A program made the position numbers and the translations under genes. Below are positions 26,333 through 36,093 of a DNA stretch of 64,000 nt, one piece after another. The notes below the pieces were generated by a model. That model worked only from the letters and a program-made list of their open reading frames with translations, was not told the origin of the DNA and made no database searches. Numbering within the stretch: position 1 is the stretch's first letter; each line of letters starts with the position of its first letter. This DNA comes from Pseudomonas sp. TH31 (GTDB lineage Bacteria; Pseudomonadota; Gammaproteobacteria; Pseudomonadales; Pseudomonadaceae): the NCBI RefSeq assembly GCF_016650815.1, contig NZ_JAEKEZ010000029.1:620001-684000 (forward strand). Reading direction: 5' to 3'.

Positions 26333-26971
26333 CTAACTCTCGATCAGACTTTCCCGCGCCTCGTAAGCCAGGCGTACCGGGGCGAACGAGCGGCGGTGAA
26401 TCGGCGTTGGCCCCAAACGCGCCAAGGCTTCCAGATGAACGGGCGTCGGGTAGCCTTTGTGGCCGCCGATTCCGTAACCCGGGTAAATCAATTCGAACGC
26501 GGCCATTTCACGGTCACGGCTGACCTTGGCCAGGATCGACGCAGCAGCGATGGCCGGGACCTTGCTGTCGCCCTTGACCACGGCTTCGGAGCGCATGGAC
26601 AGTTTCGGGCAGCGGTTGCCGTCGATCATCGCCAGTTTCGGCTGAATGTGCAGGCCTTCGATGGCACGCTGCATGGCCAGCATGGTGGCATGCAGGATGT
26701 TCAGTTCGTCGATTTCTTCGACTTCGGCCCGGGCGATGTGCCAGCTCAGGGCCTTTTCGCAGATTTCGTCGTAGAGCTTTTCGCGGCGGGCCTGGGTGAG
26801 CTTCTTCGAGTCGTTCAGCCCAAGGATCGGCCGATTCGGGTCGAGAATCACCGCCGCGGTGACCACCGCGCCGCAGAGCGGACCGCGACCGACTTCGTCG
26901 ACACCGGCAACCAGCTCTTCCAGTTCTGCAACCAGTGTGAAGTCGAGGCCCATCTGCATTGTTTTGCTCAT
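26333..26971 (-). CDS. rnhB: Ribonuclease HII
   Basis: 212 residues. It cuts RNA in RNA-DNA hybrids and removes misinserted ribonucleotides. Acidic catalytic residues lie in AGVDEVGRGPLCG and in LAMIDGNRCP. The ATG overlaps the lpxB stop by four bases (ATGA). A second ATG five codons in (MQMGLDF) is an alternative start. The lpxB-rnhB-dnaE order is conserved among gamma-proteobacteria. Confidence 0.97.
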   Translation of the reverse strand: MSKTMQMGLDFTLVAELEELVAGVDEVGRGPLCGAVVTAAVILDPNRPILGLNDSKKLTQARREKLYDEICEKALSWHIARAEVEEIDELNILHATMLAMQRAIEGLHIQPKLAMIDGNRCPKLSMRSEAVVKGDSKVPAIAAASILAKVSRDREMAAFELIYPGYGIGGHKGYPTPVHLEALARLGPTPIHRRSFAPVRLAYEARESLIES

Positions 26972-28098
26972 TGTATTTTGCCGATCAGGTTCAGTACGGC
27001 GTCGGCCGCTTGGTTAGAAGCATCCAGGCGCAGGGTCCGGTGAATTTCATCGAAGCCGCGAGTCTGCTCTTCGCCACCCTCGATCAACGGAGACAAGGTC
27101 TGGGCCAGGGCTTCGACGGTCGCATCGTCCTGCAACAACTCAGGCACCAACAGGCGCTGGGCCAGCAAGTTCGGCAACGAGACGTAGGGGCTTTTCACCA
27201 TGCGCTTGAGAATCCAGAACGTCAGCGGCGCCAGGCGATAGGCAACCACCATCGGGCGCTTGTACAACAACGCTTCAAGCGTCGCCGTTCCGGAGGCGAT
27301 CAACACCGCATCGCAGGCGGCCAGGGCCAGATGAGACTTGCCATCGAGCAGGGTCAGCGGCAGATCACGACCGGCCAGCAGCTCTTCGAGCTGGGCTCGG
27401 CGTTCTGGGCTGGCGCATGGCATGACGAACCGGACACCGGGACGCAGGGCCCGCAGGCGCTGGGCGGTATCAAGGAACAGCGCCCCGAGACGACCCACTT
27501 CACCACCACGACTGCCAGGCATCAGCGCGACTAACGGACCGTCAGGCAAACCCAGCTCGGCCCGCGCGGCGGCTCGATCGGCTTCCAGCGGAATCGCATC
27601 GGCCAGGGAGTGCCCGACAAACCGCACCGGCACACCCTTCTCTTCGTAGAACTTCGCCTCGAACGGGAACAGCGTCAGCATCAGGTCGCAGCCTTCGCGA
27701 ATCTTCAGCACCCGCTTCTGCCGCCAGGCCCAGACCGACGGGCTGACGTAATGCACAGTCTTGATCCCGGCCTGGCGCAACTTCAGTTCGATATTGAGGT
27801 TGAAGTCCGGGGCATCGATGCCGATGAACACATCCGGTTTCTCGGCGATCAGGTCCGCCACCAGCTTCTTGCGCCGGGCCAGCAGCTCACGCAATCGACC
27901 CAGCACTTCCACCAGGCCCATGACCGAAAGGCGTTCCATCGGGAAGTACGAGGTCAGGCCTTCGGCCTGCATCAGCGGACCGCCGACCCCCATGAACTCC
28001 ACCGCCGGGTGCTGTGCCTTGAGTGCACGCATCAGTCCGGCGCCCAGAATGTCACCGGAAGCCTCACCCGCTACCAGCGCAATACGCAGATTAGCCAT
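26968..28098 (-). CDS. lpxB: Lipid-A-disaccharide synthase
   Basis: 376-residue GT19 glycosyltransferase. It joins UDP-diacylglucosamine to lipid X, forming the beta-1,6 disaccharide of lipid A. VAGEASGDILGAGLM opens the protein, and the conserved APDFNLNIELKLRQAGIKT, YVSPSVWAWRQKR and ALMPGSRGGEV blocks follow. It begins 2 bp after lpxA in the lipid A operon. Confidence 0.98.
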   Translation of the reverse strand: MANLRIALVAGEASGDILGAGLMRALKAQHPAVEFMGVGGPLMQAEGLTSYFPMERLSVMGLVEVLGRLRELLARRKKLVADLIAEKPDVFIGIDAPDFNLNIELKLRQAGIKTVHYVSPSVWAWRQKRVLKIREGCDLMLTLFPFEAKFYEEKGVPVRFVGHSLADAIPLEADRAAARAELGLPDGPLVALMPGSRGGEVGRLGALFLDTAQRLRALRPGVRFVMPCASPERRAQLEELLAGRDLPLTLLDGKSHLALAACDAVLIASGTATLEALLYKRPMVVAYRLAPLTFWILKRMVKSPYVSLPNLLAQRLLVPELLQDDATVEALAQTLSPLIEGGEEQTRGFDEIHRTLRLDASNQAADAVLNLIGKIQ

Positions 28099-28100
28099 GA

Positions 28101-28877
28101 TTAACGAGTGATGCCGCGGGTCGAAGACTGGATGGAATCACGGAATACCGCGACTTCCGGAAACTGTGCCGAGGGTTCGACCAGTTCGGCGAGCGCCTGC
28201 TCGACCGTCAGGCCCTGGCGGTAAACCACCTTATAGGCTCGACGCAGGGCGTGGATGGCGTCTTCGCTGAAACCGCGACGGCGCATCCCTTCAAAGTTCA
28301 TGCTCCGGGCTTCGGCAGGATTACCGAATACCGTGACGTACGCCGGGACGTCCTTGCCGATGGCGGTACCCATGCCGGAAAAGCTGTGGGCGCCAATATG
28401 GCAATATTGGTGAACCAGGGTGAAGCCGGACAGGATCGCCCAGTCCTCAACGTGCACATGGCCTGCCAACGCGGTGTTGTTAACCAGGATGCAGTGGTTA
28501 CCGATAACACTGTCGTGGCCGATGTGGGCATAAGCCATGATCAGGTTGTGATCACCCAACGTTGTTTCCGAACGGTCCTGCACGGTGCCGCGGTGAATCG
28601 TCACGCCTTCGCGGATGACGTTGTGGTCACCGATGACCAGGCGAGTTTCTTCGCCTTTGTATTTCAGATCGGGCGTGTCCTCACCTACCGAGGAAAACTG
28701 GTAGATGCGGTTGTGCTTACCGATTCGGGTCGGCCCCCTGAGAATCACGTGCGGCCCGATCACTGTTCCCTCGCCGATTTCCACACCTGCGCCGATAATC
28801 GACCAAGGGCCGACCTCGACGTCGTCGGCCAGGATGGCCGTCGGATCGATGATTGCGCGAGGGTCAATCAAACTCAT
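28101..28877 (-). CDS. lpxA: UDP-N-acetylglucosamine acyltransferase LpxA
   Basis: 258 residues from ATG 28877, built mostly of left-handed beta-helix hexapeptide repeats (for example IGAGVEIGEGTVIGPHVIL). It adds the 3-hydroxyacyl chain to UDP-GlcNAc, the first lipid A step. The catalytic histidine lies in the MAYAHIGHDSVIG repeat. The ATG overlaps the fabZ stop (ATGA). The longer frame to 28943 runs inside fabZ. Confidence 0.97.
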   Translation of the reverse strand: MSLIDPRAIIDPTAILADDVEVGPWSIIGAGVEIGEGTVIGPHVILRGPTRIGKHNRIYQFSSVGEDTPDLKYKGEETRLVIGDHNVIREGVTIHRGTVQDRSETTLGDHNLIMAYAHIGHDSVIGNHCILVNNTALAGHVHVEDWAILSGFTLVHQYCHIGAHSFSGMGTAIGKDVPAYVTVFGNPAEARSMNFEGMRRRGFSEDAIHALRRAYKVVYRQGLTVEQALAELVEPSAQFPEVAVFRDSIQSSTRGITR

Positions 28878-29314
28878 ACTTTTTGTTCCGCACAGATGAT
28901 CTCGGCCGAGCATACCGGCTTGCCGTCCACCGAGGCCTGGCATTCAAACTTCCAGATCTTGCGCTTGCAGCTGATGAACGTGGCTTCCAGGATCAACTGG
29001 TCGCCCGGCTTGACCGGCTGACGGAAACGCAGTTTGTCCGAACCGACGAAGTAGTACAGGGTGCCATCGGCCGGTTTCAGGTCCAGCATCTTGAAACCAA
29101 GGATCCCGGCAGCCTGGGCCATCGCTTCGATGATCAGCACGCCCGGCATGATTGGATGCGCAGGGAAGTGACCATTGAAGAACGGCTCGTTGATGCTGAC
29201 ATTCTTGTAGGCGCGAATGCGCTTGCCTTCCACATCCAGATCCACAACCCGGTCCACCAGCAGGAACGGGTAACGGTGTGGCAGGTATTCGCGAATCTCG
29301 TTGATGTCCATCAT
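28874..29314 (-). CDS. fabZ: 3-hydroxyacyl-ACP dehydratase FabZ
   Basis: 146 residues from ATG 29314 (MMDINEIREYLPHRYPFLLVD). A hot-dog fold enzyme that dehydrates 3-hydroxyacyl-ACP in fatty acid elongation. The catalytic His lies in NGHFPAHPIMPGVLIIEAM, and the conserved Glu in the same block. It competes with LpxA/LpxD for hydroxyacyl-ACP, which explains its place between them. A 109-bp gap separates it from lpxD. Confidence 0.97.
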   Translation of the reverse strand: MMDINEIREYLPHRYPFLLVDRVVDLDVEGKRIRAYKNVSINEPFFNGHFPAHPIMPGVLIIEAMAQAAGILGFKMLDLKPADGTLYYFVGSDKLRFRQPVKPGDQLILEATFISCKRKIWKFECQASVDGKPVCSAEIICAEQKV

Positions 29315-29423
29315 TTCGGGGGGAAGCCTATGTAAAGATTGGAGGCGCGCGACTGACGCGCACCCCTCTAGCAAATCAAGGAGGCAGTCTAGCGGCTGTG
29401 CTTACTTGATATGGAAAATGGTA

Positions 29424-30479
29424 TCAGCCATCTGATGAAGCATTACCGTCAGGGGTCACTTCCCCTACACGCTTTTCCAGCTGTCGCAGACGCCGCGCGA
29501 TGTCATCGAGCTGACGGATGCGTGCCGCGCTTTTGCGCCACTCGGCAGCCGGTTGCATGGCTGTACCGGAAGAATAGGAACCCGGCTCGGTAATCGAGTG
29601 GGTCACCATGGTCATCCCGGTCAGGAAAACGTTGTCGCAAACCTCGATATGCCCCACCAGTCCGACGCCACCGGCCAGCATGCAATGCTTGCCTATCTTG
29701 GTGCTGCCGGAGATCCCTACGCACGCCGCCATGGCGGTGTGATCTCCAACCTGGACGTTGTGAGCAATCTGAATCTGATTGTCGAGCTTCACACCGTTGC
29801 CGAGGATGGTATCGGCGAGTGCGCCACGGTCGACGGCGGTATTCACGCCAATCTCCACGTCGTCACCCACCAGCACGCCACCGATCTGGGCAATTTTCTG
29901 CCAGACACCTTTCTCGTTGGCAAAACCGAAACCTTCGCCACCGAGTACGGCACCCGACTGAATCACTACTCGCTTGCCGATACGCACATCGTGGTACAGC
30001 GTGACCCGTGGAGCCAGCCAGCCGCCCTCACCGATCTCGCAGCGTGCGCCGATGAAGCAATGCGCCCCGACGGTCACACCCGCAGCAATACGCGCCGCAC
30101 TTTCAATCACCGCAAAGGCACCGATGCTCGCCGCCGGATCGACCACTGCGTCCGCTGCCACCACCGCTGTCGGATGAATACCGGCAACCGCTTTTGGCTT
30201 GGGATCGAACAGGTGGGAAATACGCGCATAAGCCAGGTACGGATCCGGCACGATCAGCGCATTACCGGCAAAACCTTCAGCATCAGCGGCCTTCAGCAAC
30301 AGGGCTGCGGCATGACTGTCCGCCAGGTATTTACGGTATTGAGGGTTTGCCAGAAAGCTCAACTGAGCTGGGCCAGCCTCTTGCAAAGTGGCTAGCCCAG
30401 TAATTTCTCTCTCCGGGTCGCCACTCAGGGTGGCGCCGAGGAACTCGGCCAGCTGGCCGAGCTTTATAGTCGCTGTCAT
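29424..30479 (-). CDS. lpxD: UDP-3-O-acylglucosamine N-acyltransferase LpxD
   Basis: 351 residues. An N-terminal uridine-binding domain (IKLGQLAEFLGA) is followed by hexapeptide beta-helix repeats with the catalytic His in IQIAHNVQVGDH, and a C-terminal helix (MQPAAEWRKSAARIRQLDDIARRL). It adds the second hydroxyacyl chain in lipid A assembly. It starts 3 bp after ompH, continuing the bamA-ompH-lpxD run. Confidence 0.98.
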   Translation of the reverse strand: MTATIKLGQLAEFLGATLSGDPEREITGLATLQEAGPAQLSFLANPQYRKYLADSHAAALLLKAADAEGFAGNALIVPDPYLAYARISHLFDPKPKAVAGIHPTAVVAADAVVDPAASIGAFAVIESAARIAAGVTVGAHCFIGARCEIGEGGWLAPRVTLYHDVRIGKRVVIQSGAVLGGEGFGFANEKGVWQKIAQIGGVLVGDDVEIGVNTAVDRGALADTILGNGVKLDNQIQIAHNVQVGDHTAMAACVGISGSTKIGKHCMLAGGVGLVGHIEVCDNVFLTGMTMVTHSITEPGSYSSGTAMQPAAEWRKSAARIRQLDDIARRLRQLEKRVGEVTPDGNASSDG

Positions 30480-30482
30480 GGA

Positions 30483-30986
30483 TTACTTCAGCTGATTCAT
30501 GCGCTCGATAACCTGGCGAGTGATGTCGTACTGAGGCTTGACATCAATCACTGCGCCACGCTCGAAGACCAGGTCAAAAGCACCTTTCTTGATGACTTCT
30601 TCCACAGCGCTGTCCAGTTTCGGCTTGAGCTGCTTCAGCATTTCACGGTCGGCAACGGCTTTGGCTTCGTTCAATTCCTTGGACTGGAACTGGAAGTCAC
30701 GAGCCTTTTGCTTGAATTCAAGTTCCAGACGCTCACGCTCGCCTTGTTGCATCTTGTCACCACCGGCTACCAGACGGTCCTGGATACCTTTCGCACTGCT
30801 TTCCAGCGTCTTGAGCTTGGTCAGTTGCGGACCGAACTTTTTCTCGGCATCCACGGCGTATTTCTTGGCCGCGTCGGATTCCAGCAGGGCCATCTGATAG
30901 TTCAGTACGGCGATTTTCATGTCGGCAAAAGCCGGACCTGCTACCAGTACGGTCGCCAGGAGAACCAATTGAGTCAACTTACGCAC
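30483..30986 (-). CDS. ompH: Periplasmic chaperone OmpH/Skp
   Basis: 167 residues. A signal peptide (MRKLTQLVLLATVLVAGPAFA) is cleaved before DMKIAVLN. The rest is a small beta core with two long coiled-coil arms rich in Lys, Glu and Gln (FKQKARDFQFQSKELNEAKA). Skp trimers carry unfolded outer-membrane proteins to the BAM complex, so its place 45 bp after bamA is functional as well as conserved. Confidence 0.95.
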   Translation of the reverse strand: MRKLTQLVLLATVLVAGPAFADMKIAVLNYQMALLESDAAKKYAVDAEKKFGPQLTKLKTLESSAKGIQDRLVAGGDKMQQGERERLELEFKQKARDFQFQSKELNEAKAVADREMLKQLKPKLDSAVEEVIKKGAFDLVFERGAVIDVKPQYDITRQVIERMNQLK

Positions 30987-31031
30987 GATGCACTCCTACA
31001 AAATCCATTGTCGTTATCTTGGGTCAGACGC

Positions 31032-33422
31032 TTAGAACGTCTGGCCGAGGGAGAATTGGAAAATCTGGGTTTCAGCGTTATCCGGTTTCTTGACCGGCAT
31101 GGCCAACGCGAAACTCAAAGGCCCCAGTGCGGTAACCCAAGTCAGACCAACACCGACGGAACTGGCCATATTGCTCAGGCTGATGTCGTTGCACTGCGTT
31201 TGAGACTTGGAAGTCGCGAGGGTGTTGACCGTCTGACTGCATTTTGAGTCAAACACATTACCCACATCCCAGAACACAGAGGTACGCAGGGATCGCTGAT
31301 CCTTAACAAACGGCAGCGGGAACAGAATTTCTGCACCACCTTGAATAAGGACGTTGCCACCGAACGGCAGTGGATCGTTATCCGGGTCAGCCAGTGTGCC
31401 CTGGTTACCCGTCACACCCACACCACGGCTTGGCGTACTGCGAGGACCCAACGTGCTGTCCTTGAAGCCACGAACCGAGTTGAAACCACCAGCATAGTAG
31501 TTTTCATAGAATGGCAAGCCATCGGTCGAACCATAACCATCGCCATAACCCAATTCGGTGTGCAGGCGTACGGTGTAGTTTTCACTCAAAGGCTGGAACA
31601 ACTGGCCACGGTAGTCGAGCTTGAAGAACGACAGGTCGCTGCCCGGCGTGGTGGCTTCCAGGGTCAAGCTCTGGGAATGACCACGGGTCGCCAGTACCCC
31701 TTTGTTCAGGGTGGACTCGGACCAGCCGGCCGAAGCCTTGAAGTTCAGGTAGTTATCGCCTTCGCGGTTAACGAAGTCGAAGATTTCGTCGACGGTGTAC
31801 TGACCTGTCTTGATCTTGTCTTGTTGCGCAGTCAGGCCGAAGGTCAGACGCGACGTCTCGCTGATCGGATAACCGACGCTGACGCCAGCACCCAGGCTGT
31901 CTACCGCGTAGCTTGCAACGTTGACGTCGAGGTCTTTGTAGTCAGTGGTGCGATAGAACGCGTTGTAACCCAGGCTCACACCATCAGCAGTCCAGTACGG
32001 GTCGACATAACCGAAGTTATACCGGGTCTGGTATTGGCTTTTGGTCAGGCCGATGCTGACCTTGTTACCGGTACCCAGGAAGTTGTTCTGGGTAATCGAA
32101 CCACCGAGGATCAGACCGGCACTCTGGGCGAAACCGACACTGGCGGTAATCGAACCGGAAGCCTGCTCTTCAACGCTGTAGTTCACATCAACCTGGTCAT
32201 CCACGCCCGGTACGGCAGGCGTTTCAACGTTGACTTCCTTGAAGAAGCCCAGACGTTCAAGACGCGTCTTGGACTGGTCGATCAGGTAGGTCGAAGCCCA
32301 GCCGCCTTCCATCTGGCGCATTTCACGACGCAGCACTTCGTCTTCGGACTTGGTGTTGCCGCGGAAGTTGATACGGTTTACGTAAGCACGCTTGCCTGGA
32401 TCAACAGCGAAAGTGATGTCTACCGTGTGGTCATCATCGTGCGGCTGAGGAACGCCGTTGACGTTGGCGAAGGTGTAACCCTCGTTGCCGAGGCGACGAG
32501 TGATCAGTTCGGAGGTAGTGGTCATCAGCTTGCGCGAGAACACCTGGCCTTTCTGAACCAGCAGCAGGGACTTGACCTGGTCTTCAGGCACTTTCAGGTC
32601 GCCGCTGAGCTTCACGTCACGAACGGTGTACTTCTCGCCTTCGTTGACGTTGACCGTGATGTAGACGTGTTTCTTGTCCGGGGTGATGGACACCTGGGTC
32701 GAAGCGATATCCATATTGATATAGCCGCGGTCCAGGTAGTAGGAGCGCAGACGCTCCAGGTCACCGGAAAGTTTTTCACGAGCATATTTGTCGTCGTTCT
32801 TGAAGAACGACAGCCAGTTGGTGGTCTTGAGTTCGAACAGGTCGATCAGGTCTTCATCAGCAAAGACCGTGTTACCCACCACGTTGATGTGCTGGATAGC
32901 AGCGACGGTGCCTTCATTGATATTGACCTTCAACGCGACGCGGTTACGCGGCTGCGCCACCACTTCGGTGTCGACAGTCGCCGAGTAGCGACCCTGAGCG
33001 ACGTACTGGCGCTGCAGTTCGTTACGCACACCTTCGAGGGTGGCACGCTGGAAGATCTCGCCTTCGGCCAGGCCGGATTGCTTGAGGCCCTTCATCAGGT
33101 CTTCAGTGGAGATGGCCTTGTTACCCTCGATCTCGATACTCGCGACCGAAGGACGCTCGACTACCGTGATAACGAGGACATTGCCTTCGCGACCCAGCTG
33201 GATATCTTGAAAGAAACCGGTTTTGAACAACGCACGAGTGGATTCCACCAGGCGACGATCATCCGCCTGTTCACCGACGTTCAACGGCAAGGCACCAAAG
33301 ACACTACCCGCGGAGACCCGCTGGAGGCCATTGACGCGAATATCAGAGATAGTGAAGGACTCGGCGTGAACTTCGGCGATCATCAATACGGTGAGAACCG
33401 CAGTTAGCAGCAGACGTTTCAT
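31032..33422 (-). CDS. bamA: Outer-membrane protein assembly factor BamA
   Basis: 796 residues from ATG 33422. A signal peptide (MKRLLLTAVLTVLMIAEVHA) is followed by five POTRA domains (about 22-420) and a C-terminal barrel ending in Phe (FQFSLGQTF), the signal for outer-membrane insertion. The conserved barrel loop VRGFKDSTLGPR is present. BamA is the essential core of the outer-membrane protein insertase. A ribosome site AGGACTT lies just upstream. It follows rseP by 74 bp. Confidence 0.98.
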   Translation of the reverse strand: MKRLLLTAVLTVLMIAEVHAESFTISDIRVNGLQRVSAGSVFGALPLNVGEQADDRRLVESTRALFKTGFFQDIQLGREGNVLVITVVERPSVASIEIEGNKAISTEDLMKGLKQSGLAEGEIFQRATLEGVRNELQRQYVAQGRYSATVDTEVVAQPRNRVALKVNINEGTVAAIQHINVVGNTVFADEDLIDLFELKTTNWLSFFKNDDKYAREKLSGDLERLRSYYLDRGYINMDIASTQVSITPDKKHVYITVNVNEGEKYTVRDVKLSGDLKVPEDQVKSLLLVQKGQVFSRKLMTTTSELITRRLGNEGYTFANVNGVPQPHDDDHTVDITFAVDPGKRAYVNRINFRGNTKSEDEVLRREMRQMEGGWASTYLIDQSKTRLERLGFFKEVNVETPAVPGVDDQVDVNYSVEEQASGSITASVGFAQSAGLILGGSITQNNFLGTGNKVSIGLTKSQYQTRYNFGYVDPYWTADGVSLGYNAFYRTTDYKDLDVNVASYAVDSLGAGVSVGYPISETSRLTFGLTAQQDKIKTGQYTVDEIFDFVNREGDNYLNFKASAGWSESTLNKGVLATRGHSQSLTLEATTPGSDLSFFKLDYRGQLFQPLSENYTVRLHTELGYGDGYGSTDGLPFYENYYAGGFNSVRGFKDSTLGPRSTPSRGVGVTGNQGTLADPDNDPLPFGGNVLIQGGAEILFPLPFVKDQRSLRTSVFWDVGNVFDSKCSQTVNTLATSKSQTQCNDISLSNMASSVGVGLTWVTALGPLSFALAMPVKKPDNAETQIFQFSLGQTF

Positions 33423-33496
33423 GAAGTCCTTTCTTATTCCAACTGGCAATAAACAAACTGCCGCAAAATGCGGCAGATTCGCAATTCAGCGAAGCG

Positions 33497-34848
33497 TTAC
33501 AGTCGACCCAGATCATTGACCAGAGCAAGCAACATCACCCCGACCACCAAACTGATGCCGATCTGTATCCCCCAACCCTGCACCCGATCTGACAAGGGGC
33601 GACCACGCACCCACTCGATCAGATAAAACAACAAATGCCCCCCATCCAGTACAGGGATGGGCAACAAATTCAGAACTCCCAGGCTAATACTCAGATAAGC
33701 AAGGAAATTCAGGAAATCAGCGACACCCGACTGGGCAGAAGCGCCCGCCACTTTAGCAATGGTTATCGGTCCACTCAAGTTTTTTACCGAGAGCTCGCCG
33801 AACAACATTTTCTTGAGCGAATCGAGGGTCAGCACACTCATGGTCCAGGTGCGTCGGGCACCCTCCCCAATCGCGGCCAGCGGACCGTAGCTGACCTCAC
33901 GAATCATCTCTGGTGGCCAATCGACTGCTTTCACCCCGGCCCCCAGATAACCCGTGGGTGCCTTGCTCTCGCCGCGAGCGGCCAGCGTCACAGGGACGTC
34001 GATTTGAGCACCATCGCGCTCAACGCGCAGCATGATTTTGGTATCCGGATGCATACGGACGGTATCAACCACCTGCTGCCAGTCGTTGAGCGACTGGCCA
34101 TCAAGGGTCAACAGCCGATCACCGGTCTTCAGGCCCGCCGCTTGTGCCGGCCCTTTCGAATCGAGTTCAGCCAGGATCGGCGGCAACGCCGGACGCCACG
34201 GGCGAATACCCAGCGAGCGAATCGGGTCCGGCTCATCGGCGCCCTTGAGCCAGTGATCCAGCATCAGTTCTCGAGGTGAATCGGTGGTTGAACCCTGCTC
34301 ACGCACCAGCAACTGCAAGGCACCGCTCTCGCCAAGGCGACGGACCAACTGCAAATTAACAGCCGCCCACCCGGTAGTCGGCTCGCCATCGATGGCAACG
34401 ATTTCCTGATTCGGGCTCAAGCCGGCCTTGGCAGCGATGCTGCCCGACTCGACGGCGCCGATAATCGGGCGTACCTGCTCGCTGCCGAGCATGGCCAACA
34501 CCCAGAAAAAACCATCGCCAGCAGAAAGTTGGCGATTGGACCCGCAGCAACGATGGCAATACGCTGGCGGACAGATTTGCGATTGAAGGATTGATCGAGC
34601 TGATCGACGGGTACTTCGCCTTCGCGCTCGTCGAGCATCTTCACGTAGCCGCCCAGCGGAATGGCCGCCAGCACGAACTCCGTGCCTTGCTTGTCATGCC
34701 AGCGCAACAACGGCATGCCAAAGCCCACGGAGAAGCGCAGCACTTTGACCCCACAGCGACGCGCGACCCAAAAGTGGCCGAACTCGTGGAAGGTGACCAG
34801 CACGCCCAGGGCTACCAGGGTGCCGACAATCATATAGAGCGCGCTCAT
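33497..34848 (-). pseudogene. rseP: Site-2 protease RseP (MucP), frameshifted
   Basis: Intramembrane zinc metalloprotease that completes release of the AlgU/sigmaE factor by cutting MucA/RseA. The HExxH site is in VTFHEFGHFW (start of the 5' part, ATG 34848); two PDZ domains and the second active-site motif PIPVLDGGHL are in the other frame. The break is in an A/T run at 34506-34511: six are present, and seven restore LLAMVFFWVLAMLGSE. One base gives 450 residues, the E. coli length. Depletion is lethal in many gamma-proteobacteria, so a sequence error is likelier than true inactivation. Confidence 0.94.
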
Positions 34849-34902
34849 CTACTTTCTCCGCAATCCTATCCGGTGCTGCATTGGGCCAGCGTACTGCAGC
34901 AC

Positions 34903-36093
34903 TTATCGCCCGTGACGACTCAACCACTGTCCGGCCAGCACACGCGCCTTGGCGTCTGCCGTGAACACCGCCTCGAGATCGTTTACCGCAACCACAGGTT
35001 CAAGATTCAAGGCTTCCTCGATGATACTCGCGATTTCCGGGTAACGAACCCGTCCATCGAGAAAGGCTGCAACCGCCACTTCATTTGCCGCATTGAGCAT
35101 CGCCGGCGCGCTATTGCCCGCCTCTGCCGCCTGTCGGGCCAGGCGCAGACATGGAAAACGATCTTCATCGGGCGCCTGGAAATCCAGGCGTGCAATGGCA
35201 AACAGATCCAGCGGTGCGACCCCCGAGTCGATGCGTTCCGGCCACGCCAGAGCGTTGGCAATTGGCGTACGCATGTCCGGATTGCCCAACTGCGCCAAGA
35301 CCGAACCATCGACATAATCGACCAGCGAATGAATAACGCTCTGCGGGTGAATCACCACTTCGACCTGGGAGGGCCTGGCATCGAACAGCCAGCAGGCTTC
35401 GATCAGCTCGAGCCCTTTGTTCATCATGCTGGCCGAATCGACCGAGATCTTGCGCCCCATGGACCAGTTCGGGTGGGCACAGGCCTGATCGGGAGTCACA
35501 TGCGCCAGCTCAGCCATCGGCGTCTGCCGGAACGGACCACCAGAGGCCGTCAGCAAAATCCGCCGCACACCGACCGCCCCCAGACCACGCGCAAAATCCT
35601 GTGGCATGCACTGGAAAATCGCGTTGTGCTCGCTGTCGATCGGCAGCAGCACCGATCCGCTTTTACGCACTGCCTGCATGAACAGCGCACCGGACATCAC
35701 CAGCGCTTCCTTGTTGGCCAGCAGGATTTTTTTGCCCGCCTCGACTGCCGCCAGGGTCGGGCGCAAGCCCGCAGCGCCAACAATGGCCGCCATGACCGCG
35801 TCGACCTCAGGGTCGGCAGCGACCTGGCACAGGCCCTCCTCCCCGACCAGAACTCGCGTCGACAGACCGGCGGCGTGCAAGTCGTCCTGCAAACCACGGG
35901 CAGCGCCCGCTTCAGGCACGACCGCAAAACGCGGAGTGTGCCGTACACACAAGGCCAGCAGCTCATTCAGTCGAGTGAAACCGCTCAGCGCGAAAACCTG
36001 ATAGCGCTCGGGGTGACGAGCAATGACATCCAGGGTGCTCAGACCAATCGAACCGGTCGCCCCCAGAACGGTAATCTGCTGTGGGCGGCTCAC
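34903..36093 (-). CDS. dxr: 1-deoxy-D-xylulose 5-phosphate reductoisomerase
   Basis: 396 residues from GTG 36093 (VSRPQQITVLGATGSIG), which overlaps the cdsA stop as GTGA. It forms MEP, the first committed step of the isoprenoid pathway. NADPH binds at VLGATGSIG. The catalytic and metal-binding residues lie in LANKEALVMSG, LLPIDSEHNAIFQ and TASGGPFR, with MMNKGLELIEA further on. Together with ispD and ispF it shows that this organism uses the MEP route. A short upstream extension of the frame is inside cdsA. Confidence 0.97.
   Translation of the reverse strand: MSRPQQITVLGATGSIGLSTLDVIARHPERYQVFALSGFTRLNELLALCVRHTPRFAVVPEAGAARGLQDDLHAAGLSTRVLVGEEGLCQVAADPEVDAVMAAIVGAAGLRPTLAAVEAGKKILLANKEALVMSGALFMQAVRKSGSVLLPIDSEHNAIFQCMPQDFARGLGAVGVRRILLTASGGPFRQTPMAELAHVTPDQACAHPNWSMGRKISVDSASMMNKGLELIEACWLFDARPSQVEVVIHPQSVIHSLVDYVDGSVLAQLGNPDMRTPIANALAWPERIDSGVAPLDLFAIARLDFQAPDEDRFPCLRLARQAAEAGNSAPAMLNAANEVAVAAFLDGRVRYPEIASIIEEALNLEPVVAVNDLEAVFTADAKARVLAGQWLSRHGR

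Noticed and set aside
31341..33407. Plus-strand 688-codon frame over bamA
   Set aside because: Antisense shadow of bamA; no ribosome site or domain.
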